This document shows, one piece after another, positions 34,013-42,746 of a stretch of DNA of 47,255 bases. This DNA is from Bacillota bacterium (lineage in GTDB: Bacteria; Bacillota; Sulfobacillia; Sulfobacillales; JAIMBI01): assembly GCA_021846505.1 (NCBI GenBank), contig JAJZWV010000025.1, forward strand, positions 1 to 47,255, given 5' to 3'. A program made the position numbers and the translations under genes. The notes under the pieces are model-generated. The model worked only from the letters and a program-made list of their open reading frames with translations, was not told the origin of the DNA and made no database searches. How positions within the stretch are numbered: the stretch's first letter is position 1; each line of letters starts with the position of its first letter.

Positions 34013-35701
34013 ATGGCTCGTGCAAAATACTGGCGATACCAGGAGATTTGGGATGCGCTGTCCGAATGGGCGCGCGAGTATCCTGACTTCATCACGGTCG
34101 AGATCCTGGGGGAAAGCCGCCAGGGAAAAAAGTTGGCGGTGGCGACGCTGACGGACCGGCGCACGGGCAGCGCGGCCCACAAGCCCGCACTGCTGGTGGA
34201 CGCCAACATCCACGCGGGCGAGGTGGCCGGCAGTGCGGCCGCCATGTACTGGATGGCCACGCTGCTGGAGGGGGCCGCCGCCGGAGATCCAGGGAGCGCC
34301 GCCCTGCTCCGCGACCGGGCCGCCTATGTGGTGCCGCGGCTGGCCATGGATGGGGCGGAGCTGTATCTCACCACCGCGGAGCGCGTGCGGTCCAGCCCTC
34401 ACCCGTATCCCGACCCGGAGCCGCTCACGGGGTGGGTGGCCGAAGACATCGACGGCGACGGGCACATTTTGCAGATGCGCGTGGAAGCTCCCGATGGTGG
34501 GTTTCGTGCGGACCCCGAGGACCCCCGCCTGATGGTGCCGCGGGACCCGCTGGATCAAGTGGGGCCGTTTTACCACCTGGTGCCCGAAGGCCGGCTGGAT
34601 CGCCGCCATGAGGTGGCTCCGCGGCCTATCTGGACTGAAATGCGGCTCGCTCGGCGCCAAGGCATGGATTTTAACCGCAACTTCCCCGTGCGCTGGGCGG
34701 GGGAAGCGGGCCAGCCCGGCGCGGGGCCGTATCCGCTGTCCGAGCCCGAAATTCGTGCCCTGGTGGACTTTGTCGATGCCCACGCCAACATTGGCGCGTA
34801 CGTCGCGCTGCACACCTCAGGGGGTGTTATCCTGCGCCAGCCCTCGACGGGGGAGGACACGTCGCTGGGAGCGGAAGACCTGGGCTACTACCGGGTCCTG
34901 GGCGCCATGGGCGCACGCGAAAGCGGCTATCAGTCCCGCTCCAACTGGCAGGCGTTTGCCAGTGGGCACGAGCGCGGGACCCTGATGCCCGGCGCGGCGG
35001 ATGATTGGGCGTACGAAACGCGCGGCCTTTTGGGATTCACGGTGGAAATGTGGAACTTGGCCGGCCGCGCCGGGGCTCACAATTACGCAGAGCACGGTGT
35101 GCGGGCGCTGAATTGCCTGACGCCGGCGGAGCGGGTGGCTGACCAAAAGAAAGTGCTGGCGTTCGTGGACGCGGCCCTGCCCGGCGAGTTCGGCTTCCAT
35201 CCATGGCGGCCGTTTCAGCATCCCGATTTGGGCGCGGTGGAGATTGGCGGGCTCGAGCCCAAGTTTTTGGTGCAAAATCCGCCCCCAGCGTTTTTGGAAG
35301 AGGAGTGCCGCGCCGTGTCTGGCTTTCTGAGCGGGTTAGGCGCCGCCACGCCCCTGATTCGCCTCGGCGAGGTGCGGTGCGAGCGCTTGGGCCCCGACAC
35401 CGTCCGCGTGGGGGTGGAAATAATCAATGTCGGCTATCTGCCCACATCGGGCACCGCCAAGGGCCGCGACCTGGGCCAGGTGCGCCCGATGGCCGCAGAG
35501 ATTCGCGGCGGTGCCGTGGTGGGCGGCGAGTCGCCGGTGGCGCTTGGCCACTTGGCCGGGTACGGGGCCGCCGGGGGACAAGGCGTGCCGTCTCGCGGGT
35601 TTGCCGAGTGGACCGTCAGGGTGGCGGGCTCAGCCGATCTCACCGTAGTGGTTGAGGGGGGCCGCGCGGGACGCGTGGAAGCGCGGGTGCCGCTGCCGTA
35701 G
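34013..35701 (+). CDS. M14 zinc carboxypeptidase-like protein
   Basis: 562 residues. Peptidase M14 features: DANIHAGEVAG (zinc ligands H and E), GMDFNRNFPV (D-x-N-R-N-F-P), YVALHTSGG (third zinc ligand), and the catalytic glutamate candidate in GFTVEMWNLAG. The N-terminus REYPDFITVEILGESRQGKKL is the usual M14 opening. The last ~150 residues are a beta-rich extra domain. No signal peptide is visible, which is unusual for a carboxypeptidase and suggests an intracellular or non-classical role. GGAGGG lies 5 bases before the ATG. Confidence 0.9.
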   Translation: MARAKYWRYQEIWDALSEWAREYPDFITVEILGESRQGKKLAVATLTDRRTGSAAHKPALLVDANIHAGEVAGSAAAMYWMATLLEGAAAGDPGSAALLRDRAAYVVPRLAMDGAELYLTTAERVRSSPHPYPDPEPLTGWVAEDIDGDGHILQMRVEAPDGGFRADPEDPRLMVPRDPLDQVGPFYHLVPEGRLDRRHEVAPRPIWTEMRLARRQGMDFNRNFPVRWAGEAGQPGAGPYPLSEPEIRALVDFVDAHANIGAYVALHTSGGVILRQPSTGEDTSLGAEDLGYYRVLGAMGARESGYQSRSNWQAFASGHERGTLMPGAADDWAYETRGLLGFTVEMWNLAGRAGAHNYAEHGVRALNCLTPAERVADQKKVLAFVDAALPGEFGFHPWRPFQHPDLGAVEIGGLEPKFLVQNPPPAFLEEECRAVSGFLSGLGAATPLIRLGEVRCERLGPDTVRVGVEIINVGYLPTSGTAKGRDLGQVRPMAAEIRGGAVVGGESPVALGHLAGYGAAGGQGVPSRGFAEWTVRVAGSADLTVVVEGGRAGRVEARVPLP

Positions 35702-36259
35702 GCAGCCCGGGCGCTGCGCCAGCGCATGGCCGGGCCGTGAGGCCGTCCGCCCGCGATTCGCTCGTGGTACCGCGTGGGAGAAGTGCCGGGGCCGCTGGCC
35801 GTGGGTGCGCGCGGGCCGGCGGGGGAGATTGGCCCAGTGGTGGTGACCGACCGGTCGGCGCCCCTGCGCCCGGTGGTGCAGGGGGTGACCGGGGGCGGGG
35901 CGTGCCCCTGCGGCCGTGAGGCGCTGGCAGGCGTCATGCGGTCCGGCAGCCTGCTGAAGGGGATCGCGGGGACGGTGTACCCCACCCAACTGCTGGCGGC
36001 CCTCTTTCGCGCGCCCGGTTGCGGTGAGTCTGCCCCGCGGGTCATTCACCGCGGCCGGGACGCCGCCAAGACGCATGAGAGCTCACGATTGGGGTGGAGC
36101 CTGGCTGGGCCGAGTCGCTGGTGGCCGACGCGGCCGCGCGTCGCCGTGCATCCGCACCCCGGACCTCCGGGGCTGGCCATCGCGGACCAGCGCAAGCGCC
36201 CCCCGGCCTGAGGCGGCACCGCGGCCCGGCTGGCGCGTAGGCTGAGGCGAGGTGGCGCG
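35702..36259. other. 558-bp tract without a convincing gene
   Basis: One plus-strand frame from 35774 to 36211 is open (starting MGEVPGPLAVGARGPAGEIG) and its first 70 residues look protein-like, but the end is rich in R, P and W and no family or ribosome site supports it. It may be a decayed gene. No hairpin, repeat or promoter was recognised. Confidence 0.3.
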
Positions 36260-36790
36260 ATGCACAGTCTCTATTGGCCCGCGCTCGACCGAGCCGGCGA
36301 GCGGATGGCGCACCGGGTTGCGGCACGGGCCCCGGAGCATCCGGGATCCCGTGGGGCGGTGGCGCGCCGGTGGGCCCGCCGTGTGCGCTGGCTGGCAGTC
36401 GCCGGCGCGGTGGGCGGGCCGGCGGTGGAGGTGCCGGCTCGTGGGGCCATGGTGTGGGCGCTCTGCCGAGCCGGGGCAGAATTTTGCCGGAGCGGCCGCG
36501 TCGACCCCACGGATCCCGCCGTGCTGGTCGAGCTGCGGCGGGAAGTGTACCAGGCGTTTTGCGCGCGGCCCCATGCCAGCCAGGCGCCGATTCGGCTTGC
36601 AGGGGTGGCGGGCCGCTGGCTGGCCCCGGCGGCGCGGGTCTGGACATGGGTCGAGGGCGGCGCGCTGCTGTGGGACCTGTACGCGGCCAGCCAGGAGCGC
36701 CGGCGGGCCGAGGCCGCCTTGGGCCGCCTGGAGCAGTGGGCCGCGTCGGCTACGTGGCAGGCCGCCGGCGTGCCACCAGCACCTGGGTGA
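36260..36790 (+). CDS. Unknown protein with hydrophobic segments
   Basis: 176 residues, family unknown. It has two moderately hydrophobic stretches (VRWLAVAGAVGGPAVEVPARGAMVWALC and RLAGVAGRWLAPAARVWTWV) set between arginine-rich parts, so it may be a membrane-associated helical protein. The N-terminus is MHSLYWPALDRAGERMAHR, with GAGGTGG about 7 bases upstream. It overlaps the convergent thioesterase by 41 bases. Its coding status is less secure than that of its neighbours. Confidence 0.5.
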   Translation: MHSLYWPALDRAGERMAHRVAARAPEHPGSRGAVARRWARRVRWLAVAGAVGGPAVEVPARGAMVWALCRAGAEFCRSGRVDPTDPAVLVELRREVYQAFCARPHASQAPIRLAGVAGRWLAPAARVWTWVEGGALLWDLYAASQERRRAEAALGRLEQWAASATWQAAGVPPAPG

Positions 36791-37124
36791 TTTCCCCCTC
36801 GCCGATGAGGCCGTCCGCGCTGTGCGCGGTCACGGCAGTGACGATACGGCGCTCCTCCTGCCGCTCGAAGCGGGCGATGGCCCAGAAGGGCGCGCCGACC
36901 GGCGTCGGGCGCCGGTGCACCACCGAAATGGCATACCCCACGGCGTCCTCGGACGGCTCCAAAAAAGGGAGGATCACCTGGCGGCTGGCCCACTCCATCC
37001 ACTCGATCATGCGGGTGGTGGCCAGGACGGGGTGAATCGGCCGGCCGCCCAGCGTGGCCACCATGTCTGCCGCCACCACGGCGTCCACGCGCGCCACCGT
37101 GCCGGTGTTCAGTCCTGTGCGCAA
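36750..37124 (-). CDS. FlK-like hotdog-fold thioesterase
   Basis: 124 residues, one hotdog domain resembling fluoroacetyl-CoA thioesterase FlK. The expected triad residues fall at T36, E44 and H70, with the same spacing as FlK's Thr42, Glu50 and His76 (from memory of FlK): VLATTRMIEWMEWA then SVVHRRPTPVGAPF. The C-terminus GLIGEGEITQVLVA also fits. Family members hydrolyse short acyl-CoAs. TTG 37124 is chosen with AAGGAGG 10 bases upstream; the open frame to 37523 is a shadow of the MFS gene. The true acyl-CoA is unknown. Confidence 0.72.
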   Translation of the reverse strand: MRTGLNTGTVARVDAVVAADMVATLGGRPIHPVLATTRMIEWMEWASRQVILPFLEPSEDAVGYAISVVHRRPTPVGAPFWAIARFERQEERRIVTAVTAHSADGLIGEGEITQVLVARRRPAT

Positions 37125-37213
37125 TCGAGGCGAACCTCCTTCGTGGACCCTGAGTGGCTTGTCTCTGCTGCTTAGGGATTGTACCGGGTAGCGCACCCCG
37201 CCTGCCTTGCATC

Positions 37214-38431
37214 TTAGCCCATGACCGGTTTGGATGGGGTCGGGTCTTGCACGGGCGGCCGCCGAGATGCCACTCCCAAAATCACGGCCGCCGCCGCAGC
37301 CATCAAAGCTGCGTAGCCATACGCCACCACCGGCGACGCATGATACAGGATGCCCATGATGAGGTTGGCGCCAAAGAGGCCGAGGCTGCGTGCGCCGGTG
37401 AGCGCGCCCATGCCTTGGCCGACGGGGGCGCCCGGCGCCCATCGACTCACCAGGGTGGGCTCCAGCGTTTCGATGGCGCCCAAGGCGAATCCCAGTAGGC
37501 CCACGGCCGCCAACAGCGCCCAAAGGCCCAGGGACAGCGAGACGGCGGCCGCCAAGCCGGCAGACCCCACGGCCGCTCCCACGTAGCCGAAGCCGGCCAG
37601 CTCCGCCACCGTGCCGCGGGCGCGGAGGCCCAAGAGCCAGCCGGTGGCGGCGGACACCCCCAAAAACAGGACATACGACAAGATGCCCAGGGTGGTGCGG
37701 CCGGTGCCTTGCGCCACCGTCAAAATGGGGAAGCCCAAGTTATACGAGCTGAAGCCGTAAAGCGCCGCCGCCCACAGGATGGGATGGAGCCGCCGGCGCG
37801 GGGGCGGCGCCTCCTCAGCCGGGGGCTCCGGCGAGCGGGCGGCGGGTGCCGCCGGCGGGCGGCCCAGCCACACCAGCAGCAGCGTGGACACCGCCAGCGG
37901 CGCCAGGGTCAGCAGGAAGATGCGCCCCAGCGGCCACGCCCGCGCAAGCAGCACCAACACCCAAAGCCCGGCCAGCATGCCGCCGCCGACGTCCAGCGCG
38001 TGGAGGAATCCAAAGGCGGCCGAGCGGTGCTCGGGGTTCGGGACACGCTGGACCAGCAGCACCCGGCGGGAGGGGGTGCGGAAGTTGCGCGCCCACCAGC
38101 CCACCGACAAGAGGCCCAGCGCCGCCAGGGGGGTGGCGGCGAGGCCCGAGAGGGACAGCAGGACAATGCCGCTGTTGCCCGCGATGGCCACGCGGCGGTG
38201 GCCCGTCCGATCTCCCTGCCGCCCGCCCCACCACGCAATGACCGCCCCCGGGCCGTATGCGACGGCCATGGCGAGCCCGTACACCCACACCGGGGCATGC
38301 AGCGCCAGCACCAAAAACAGTGGGAAGCCAGCCAGCACGGCTTGGTAGCCCAGGTCCGCGAAAAATGCCGACCCAGCAATTTTCCATACGTCCGGCGTGA
38401 GCCACAGATGGCGCGGGGGGTGCTCAGACAT
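37214..38431 (-). CDS. MFS transporter
   Basis: 405 residues, about twelve helices. N-terminus FFADLGYQAVLAGFPLFLVL, then WWGGRQGDRTGHRRVAIAG (motif A) and RNFRTPSRRVLLVQRVP between helices 4 and 5. ATG 38431 with AGGAGG upstream; the longer frame to 38572 is not supported. Similar transporters often move sugars or drugs, but the substrate is unknown. Monocistronic. Confidence 0.85.
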   Translation of the reverse strand: MSEHPPRHLWLTPDVWKIAGSAFFADLGYQAVLAGFPLFLVLALHAPVWVYGLAMAVAYGPGAVIAWWGGRQGDRTGHRRVAIAGNSGIVLLSLSGLAATPLAALGLLSVGWWARNFRTPSRRVLLVQRVPNPEHRSAAFGFLHALDVGGGMLAGLWVLVLLARAWPLGRIFLLTLAPLAVSTLLLVWLGRPPAAPAARSPEPPAEEAPPPRRRLHPILWAAALYGFSSYNLGFPILTVAQGTGRTTLGILSYVLFLGVSAATGWLLGLRARGTVAELAGFGYVGAAVGSAGLAAAVSLSLGLWALLAAVGLLGFALGAIETLEPTLVSRWAPGAPVGQGMGALTGARSLGLFGANLIMGILYHASPVVAYGYAALMAAAAAVILGVASRRPPVQDPTPSKPVMG

Positions 38432-38499
38432 CTGCTGCCTCCTGGCGGACAGGCTATCACACCGCCTTTGCTGGCGGGCGATAGCGTGCGGCCGCGGGG

Positions 38500-39168
38500 C
38501 TAGCCCTCGGGGTCCGGCCCCCGGCGGGCCGTGGGCTTCAAGGTGTCCGGATCCAGCAGCCACGCCCGGCAAGGAGCCCCCCGCGTTTGCCGGATGGCGC
38601 CGGTCATCTGCTGCAGCTGGAGCAGCCGGCGAAGCTTGTCGGGGTAGGGCAGGGCCGCGAGGGCCTCCCGGATGATGGGCGCAGTTCCCTCATGGGAGCC
38701 TTCCGGCGCCGGAACCGGCCAGCCGTGCCGCGCGCAAATATTCGCCAACGGGCCCGCGCGGGCTGGGCCTTCGTCCCCCAGGAGCCGCACTCACTCCCGG
38801 TCCTTGGCACACCCCGTCTGCAGGGCCCTTGCGATTAGGTGCTCCAGCTGCAGGACGCGGGAGGGCACTCCGAGAGCCTCCACCGCTTGCGCCTGCGTCA
38901 GCGCCTCTTCCAACAAGGGGGTGTAGGCGGGGAAAATTGAACCGGCATGCCTTCCACCAGGACGTGCTCTCCCTGGGGCTCGCACCTCGCTGGCGGAGCG
39001 CCGTACAGCGGAGCCAGGGTCAGGAGACCGCCACTGCCGGCCGCACGACGAAAACGTCCAAGTCAAAGGTGGCGAGGGGCTCCCCATCGAACATGGCGCG
39101 CCCGATGGCATACCGGCCCAAAAGGCGACGCGCTCCAGTTTGTTGAGGACCGACAGCGTGGCTTTCAC
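38500..39168 (-). pseudogene. Nucleotidyltransferase (AbiEii/MNT-like), broken by frameshifts and a stop
   Basis: Read across frames on the minus strand, one protein appears. ATLSVLNKLERVAF (from GTG 39168) is followed in a second frame by YAIGRAMFDGEPLATFDLDVFVV, with the D-x-D of a nucleotidyltransferase. Then come HVLVEGMPVQF and, back in the first frame, PAYTPLLEEALTQAQAVEAL, VLQLEHLIARALQTG and KDRE. An in-frame TGA at 38791-38793 cuts this from RLLGDEGPARAGPL and a helical tail ending at 38500. At least three indels plus the stop are needed, so this is a decayed gene, not two small ones. It resembles DUF6036/AbiEii proteins found with toxin systems. Confidence 0.65.
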
Positions 39169-39492
39169 CGCACATCACGCCCGCCAGCATTATGGCACCA
39201 GTGGTGACGTGGCGTCGGTGGGCGCCACGTGCAGAGGCTTTCCGGCGCGGGTCCCATGGGCCTCACAGGATCCCTCGGCCTGCCCAGGCGGCCCGGCGGG
39301 AGCCAGCCCGCCGGGCTTAGGCTCAGAGTCGCCCGTGCCTCCGGGGCAGTGGCCGCTGGATCGGAATGGGGGATGGGGGGCCAAGCTGGTATAGTTGAAA
39401 AGTACGTGTGGGCGGCCGGGCTCACCCTCGGGGAGGGGGAGGTGTTCGGCCGGAGGTGCCTGGACTAGGGAGGGGAGAAGGGATGAGCGGCG
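39169..39492. other. Leader region of the E1/E2 operon with a strong hairpin
   Basis: No gene is seen. A perfect 10-bp inverted repeat (39291-39300 and 39307-39316, loop AGCCAG) lies about 175 bases before the E1alpha start. A -10-like TATAGT is at 39390-39395 without a good -35. The region also spans the 5' side of the decayed nucleotidyltransferase. Confidence 0.45.
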
Positions 39493-40527
39493 ATGAGTGA
39501 GAGCTGGCCGGTGGCGGAGGTGCTGAGTGGCGGGGCCTCGGATGTTCCCACTGCCATGCAGCGCCGCCTTTATGAAGACATGATTTTGCTGCGCAGCTTC
39601 GACGAGCGCGCCATCAACTTGCAGCGGCAGGGCCGCATCGGGACGTTTCCGCCTTCGCTGGGGCAGGAGGCGTCGGAGATTGGGTCGGCGCATGCGCTGC
39701 GGGCCAGTGACTGGGTGGTGCCGTCGTATCGCGATCACGGTGCCCTCATGGTGCATGGGCTGCCTCTCTCCAACGTGGTGCTGTTTGCCATGGGGAGGAC
39801 TCCCAGCCTGTCCTCCGCGCTCAGAGCGCTGCCGACGTCGATTCCCATTTCCACACATCTGCCCCACGCGGTGGGACTGGCCATCGCCGCGCAGAAGTTG
39901 GGCACCGATGACGTGGCTCTGGCTTATTTTGGCGACGGCGGGACCTCGGAGGGGGACTTTCACGAGGCCTTGAACTTCGCCGGAGTGTTCAAAGCTCCGG
40001 TGATATTTTTTTGCCAGAATAACGGCTGGGCCATTTCGGTGCCGCGGGCGCGGCAGACCGCGTCGGAGACGCTGGCGCAGAAAGCGGTGGCCTACGGCAT
40101 TGAGGGCCGTCGGGTTGATGGCAACGACGTGCTGGCCGTGTACCAGGTGGTGAGTGAGGCGGTGGCTCGCGCGCGGCGCGGCGAAGGGCCCACGCTGGTC
40201 GAGTCGCTCACCTACCGGCTGGGGCCTCACACCACCGCGGACGACCCCAGCCGCTACCGCTCCGCCGAGGAGTATCAAGATTGGAAGGAGAGCCGCGACC
40301 CCATTCAGCGCATGGCAGGCTACCTGATGGCCCATGGGCTGTTGACCGCGGAGGAGGACCAGGCGATGCGGCAAGCCGCGCAGGAGCGCATTCAGGCCGA
40401 GGTGGAAGCCGCCGAGGCACTGCCGCCGGTGGAGCCGGCCGGCATGTTCCAGCATGTATTTGCCCAGGCGCCCAGCGACTTGGCGGCGCAGCGCCGGCGC
40501 ATTGAGGAGGCGGTGCCGCATGCCTGA
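39493..40527 (+). CDS. pdhA: Pyruvate dehydrogenase-type E1 component, alpha subunit
   Basis: 344 residues of the 2-oxo acid dehydrogenase E1alpha family, which decarboxylates pyruvate or a branched 2-oxo acid on thiamine diphosphate. Seen: FDERAINLQRQGRIGTFPPSLGQEA, the pyrophosphate/metal motif GDGGTSEGDFHEALNFAGVFKAPVIFFCQNNGWAIS, and YRLGPHTTADDPSRYR near the end. Overlaps the beta-subunit start by 8 bases. The E3 subunit is not nearby. Pyruvate is the likely substrate but branched-chain acids cannot be excluded. Confidence 0.92.
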   Translation: MSESWPVAEVLSGGASDVPTAMQRRLYEDMILLRSFDERAINLQRQGRIGTFPPSLGQEASEIGSAHALRASDWVVPSYRDHGALMVHGLPLSNVVLFAMGRTPSLSSALRALPTSIPISTHLPHAVGLAIAAQKLGTDDVALAYFGDGGTSEGDFHEALNFAGVFKAPVIFFCQNNGWAISVPRARQTASETLAQKAVAYGIEGRRVDGNDVLAVYQVVSEAVARARRGEGPTLVESLTYRLGPHTTADDPSRYRSAEEYQDWKESRDPIQRMAGYLMAHGLLTAEEDQAMRQAAQERIQAEVEAAEALPPVEPAGMFQHVFAQAPSDLAAQRRRIEEAVPHA

Positions 40528-41500
40528 GCGCAATATGATTCAAGCCATCAATGTGACCCTGGATCAGCTGCTGGCGGAAGACGCCCGAGTGATGGTGTTT
40601 GGCGAAGATGTGGGCAAAAACGGCGGCGTGTTTCGCGCCACGGAGCACTTGCAGGATCGGCACGGCGAGCCGCGGGTGTTTGATACGCCGCTGGCCGAGT
40701 CGGGCATCATCGGCATGGCCATCGGCATGGCTGTGGGTGGGTTGCTGCCCATCGCCGAGATTCAATTCATGGGATTTTTGTACCCCGGCTTAGACCAGCT
40801 GATGAGCCATGCGGGCCGCCTGTCGGCACGCAGCCAGGGCCAGGTCAAAGTGCCGCTGGTGGTGCGGGTGCCGTTTGGCGGCGGCATTCGGGCTCCCGAG
40901 CAGCACGCCGACTCGATTGAGGCGCTGTTGGTCCACGCGCCCGGACTGAAAGTGGTGGTGCCCAGCACGCCCTACGATGCCAAGGGCTTGCTGACGGCGG
41001 CCGTGGACGACCCCGACCCCGTCGTGGTGATGGAGCCGATTCGCCTGTACCGCCTGGGGCGCCAGGAAGTGCCTGACGAGCGGTACACGGTGCCTATCGG
41101 CACCGCGCGCGTGGCTCGCCCCGGGAGCGACCTGACGGTCATCACGTGGGGCAATATGGTGGCGGTGGCGCTGGATGCGGCCGAAGCTCTGGCCGCCGCC
41201 GGCGAAGTATCCGTCGAGGTGCTGGACCTCCGGAGCCTCTATCCGCTGGACCGCGAGGCGATTGGCGCGGCCGTGTCCAAGACCGGCCGCGCCGTCGTCC
41301 TGCATGAAGCCCCCATGACGGGGGGGCTGGGCGGCGAAGTGGTGGCCGCCATCCAAGAGGTGGCTTTTTGGTCGCTCCAGGCGCCGGTCGAGCGCGTGGC
41401 CGGGCCGGATGTGCCGTATCCTCCCTATGCCTGGGAGGACTTTTACCTGCCCAACCGCGCGCGGCTGACACAGGCCATTCGCCGGACCCTTAAGGACTAG
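40520..41500 (+). CDS. pdhB: Pyruvate dehydrogenase-type E1 component, beta subunit
   Basis: 326-residue E1beta. Markers: MVFGEDVGKNGGVFRAT, FDTPLAESGIIGMAIGMAVGG, AEIQFMGFLYPGLDQL, PFGGGIRAPEQHADSIEALLVHAPGLKVVVPSTPYDAKGL, and LHEAPMTGGLGGEV with the E2-binding end. ATG 40520 has GAGGAGG about 9 bases upstream; the frame back to 40454 lies inside E1alpha. It forms the alpha2beta2 enzyme with the preceding product. Confidence 0.93.
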   Translation: MPERNMIQAINVTLDQLLAEDARVMVFGEDVGKNGGVFRATEHLQDRHGEPRVFDTPLAESGIIGMAIGMAVGGLLPIAEIQFMGFLYPGLDQLMSHAGRLSARSQGQVKVPLVVRVPFGGGIRAPEQHADSIEALLVHAPGLKVVVPSTPYDAKGLLTAAVDDPDPVVVMEPIRLYRLGRQEVPDERYTVPIGTARVARPGSDLTVITWGNMVAVALDAAEALAAAGEVSVEVLDLRSLYPLDREAIGAAVSKTGRAVVLHEAPMTGGLGGEVVAAIQEVAFWSLQAPVERVAGPDVPYPPYAWEDFYLPNRARLTQAIRRTLKD

Positions 41501-41551
41501 CGCCCGACGGCGCAAGCGACCGCTAGCTCTGGATGAGGGAGGAGACGCGCT

Positions 41552-42742
41552 GTGGCGTTTGAGTTTAAGTTGCCCGACGTGGGCGAAGGCATCACGGAGG
41601 GCGAAATCGTGCGGTGGCTGGTGAGCCCGGGGGACTCTGTGGTGCTGGACCAGCCGCTGTTAGAGCTGCAGACGGACAAGGCGGTGGTGGAGCTGCCCGC
41701 CCCCCGCGCCGGCGTCATTGCCTCCGTGCATGGCGAGCCGGGCCAAGTGGTGCCGGTGGGCTTTACCCTGGTGGTGATTGACGCCCCCGGGGAGAAGGCT
41801 TCCTCGGCTCCGGTCCCGGCCGCGGCGCCGCCCCCGCCGGCGGATCACACCCCGGCAGCGCCCCAAGCACCGGGGCGGCACGTGCAGGCCGCCCCCGCGA
41901 CCCGCCGCCTGGCGCGCGAGCTTGGCATTAACCTGGCCGAGGTGGCGGGCTCGGGCCCCCGTGGCCGCGTGCTCCCCGGTGACGTGCGGACGGCCGCCGC
42001 GTGCCCGGAGGCTTCGCAGCCCCGCCGCCCTGTGGCCGAGGGGCCCGAGCGCACGGCGATGGCCCTCACCGGGCTCCGCCGGGTGATGGCCGAGCACATG
42101 GCCACGTCCGCCCGCGAAATCCCGCACGTGACGGTGGTGGAGCGCGTCAACGCCACCGAGCTGGTGCGGGTGCGCACCGCCTTGAAGGGGCTGGCGGAGC
42201 AGCAGGACACTCGGCTGACCTACTTGCCCTGGGTGGCCAAGGCGCTCACGCTGGCGCTGGCCGACCATCCGCTGTTCAATGCGCGCTGGGAACACGGCAC
42301 CTGCTACCAGTATCGGCCGGTGCACCTGGGCGTCGCCACCGACACGTCCGATGGCTTGCTGGTGCCCGTGATTCGGGACGCCGGCCGCCTGTCTGTGCTC
42401 GAGCTGGCGCGCGCCCTGGCGGATAGGACCGAGCGCGCCCAGGCCCGCACGCTCAGCACCGGGGAGCTTTCAGGGTCCACGGTGACCATTACCGGCGGGG
42501 GCCCGCTGGCCGGGCTGTTTGCGACCCCCATCATCAACCACCCGGAGGTGGGCATTTTGGGGATGTACCGGATCCAGGAAGAGGCCCAGGTGGTGAACGG
42601 CAGCCTGGTCGCCTGCCCCATGCTCTATCTGTCCTGGACCTTTGACCACCGCATCGCGGATGGCGCCCAAGCCTCGCGCTTTCTGAACCAGCTGAAAGAC
42701 TTGCTGGCTCACCCGGAGAGCTGGCTCCTGCGGCTGCGCTGA
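41552..42742 (+). CDS. pdhC: Dihydrolipoamide acyltransferase (E2)
   Basis: 396-residue E2, shorter than multi-lipoyl versions. One lipoyl domain (residues 1-78) with LQTDKAVVELPAP carrying the lipoylated lysine, a Pro/Ala-rich linker, a peripheral subunit-binding domain (APATRRLARELGINLAEVAGSGPRGRVLPGDV, about 112-145), and a catalytic domain ending FDHRIADGAQASRFLNQL, the H-x-x-x-D-G motif. GTG start with GGAGGAG upstream. Completes the E1alpha-E1beta-E2 operon; the partner E3 must be elsewhere. Confidence 0.93.
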   Translation: MAFEFKLPDVGEGITEGEIVRWLVSPGDSVVLDQPLLELQTDKAVVELPAPRAGVIASVHGEPGQVVPVGFTLVVIDAPGEKASSAPVPAAAPPPPADHTPAAPQAPGRHVQAAPATRRLARELGINLAEVAGSGPRGRVLPGDVRTAAACPEASQPRRPVAEGPERTAMALTGLRRVMAEHMATSAREIPHVTVVERVNATELVRVRTALKGLAEQQDTRLTYLPWVAKALTLALADHPLFNARWEHGTCYQYRPVHLGVATDTSDGLLVPVIRDAGRLSVLELARALADRTERAQARTLSTGELSGSTVTITGGGPLAGLFATPIINHPEVGILGMYRIQEEAQVVNGSLVACPMLYLSWTFDHRIADGAQASRFLNQLKDLLAHPESWLLRLR

Positions 42743-42746
42743 GCCG

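Noticed and set aside
35774-36211. Plus-strand frame as a gene
   Set aside because: No ribosome site, no family; the C-terminus looks like random GC-rich translation. Kept only as an unassigned tract.
38500-38790. Separate 96-residue gene
   Set aside because: Its frame continues the upstream nucleotidyltransferase fragment across one TGA, so it is part of the decayed gene.
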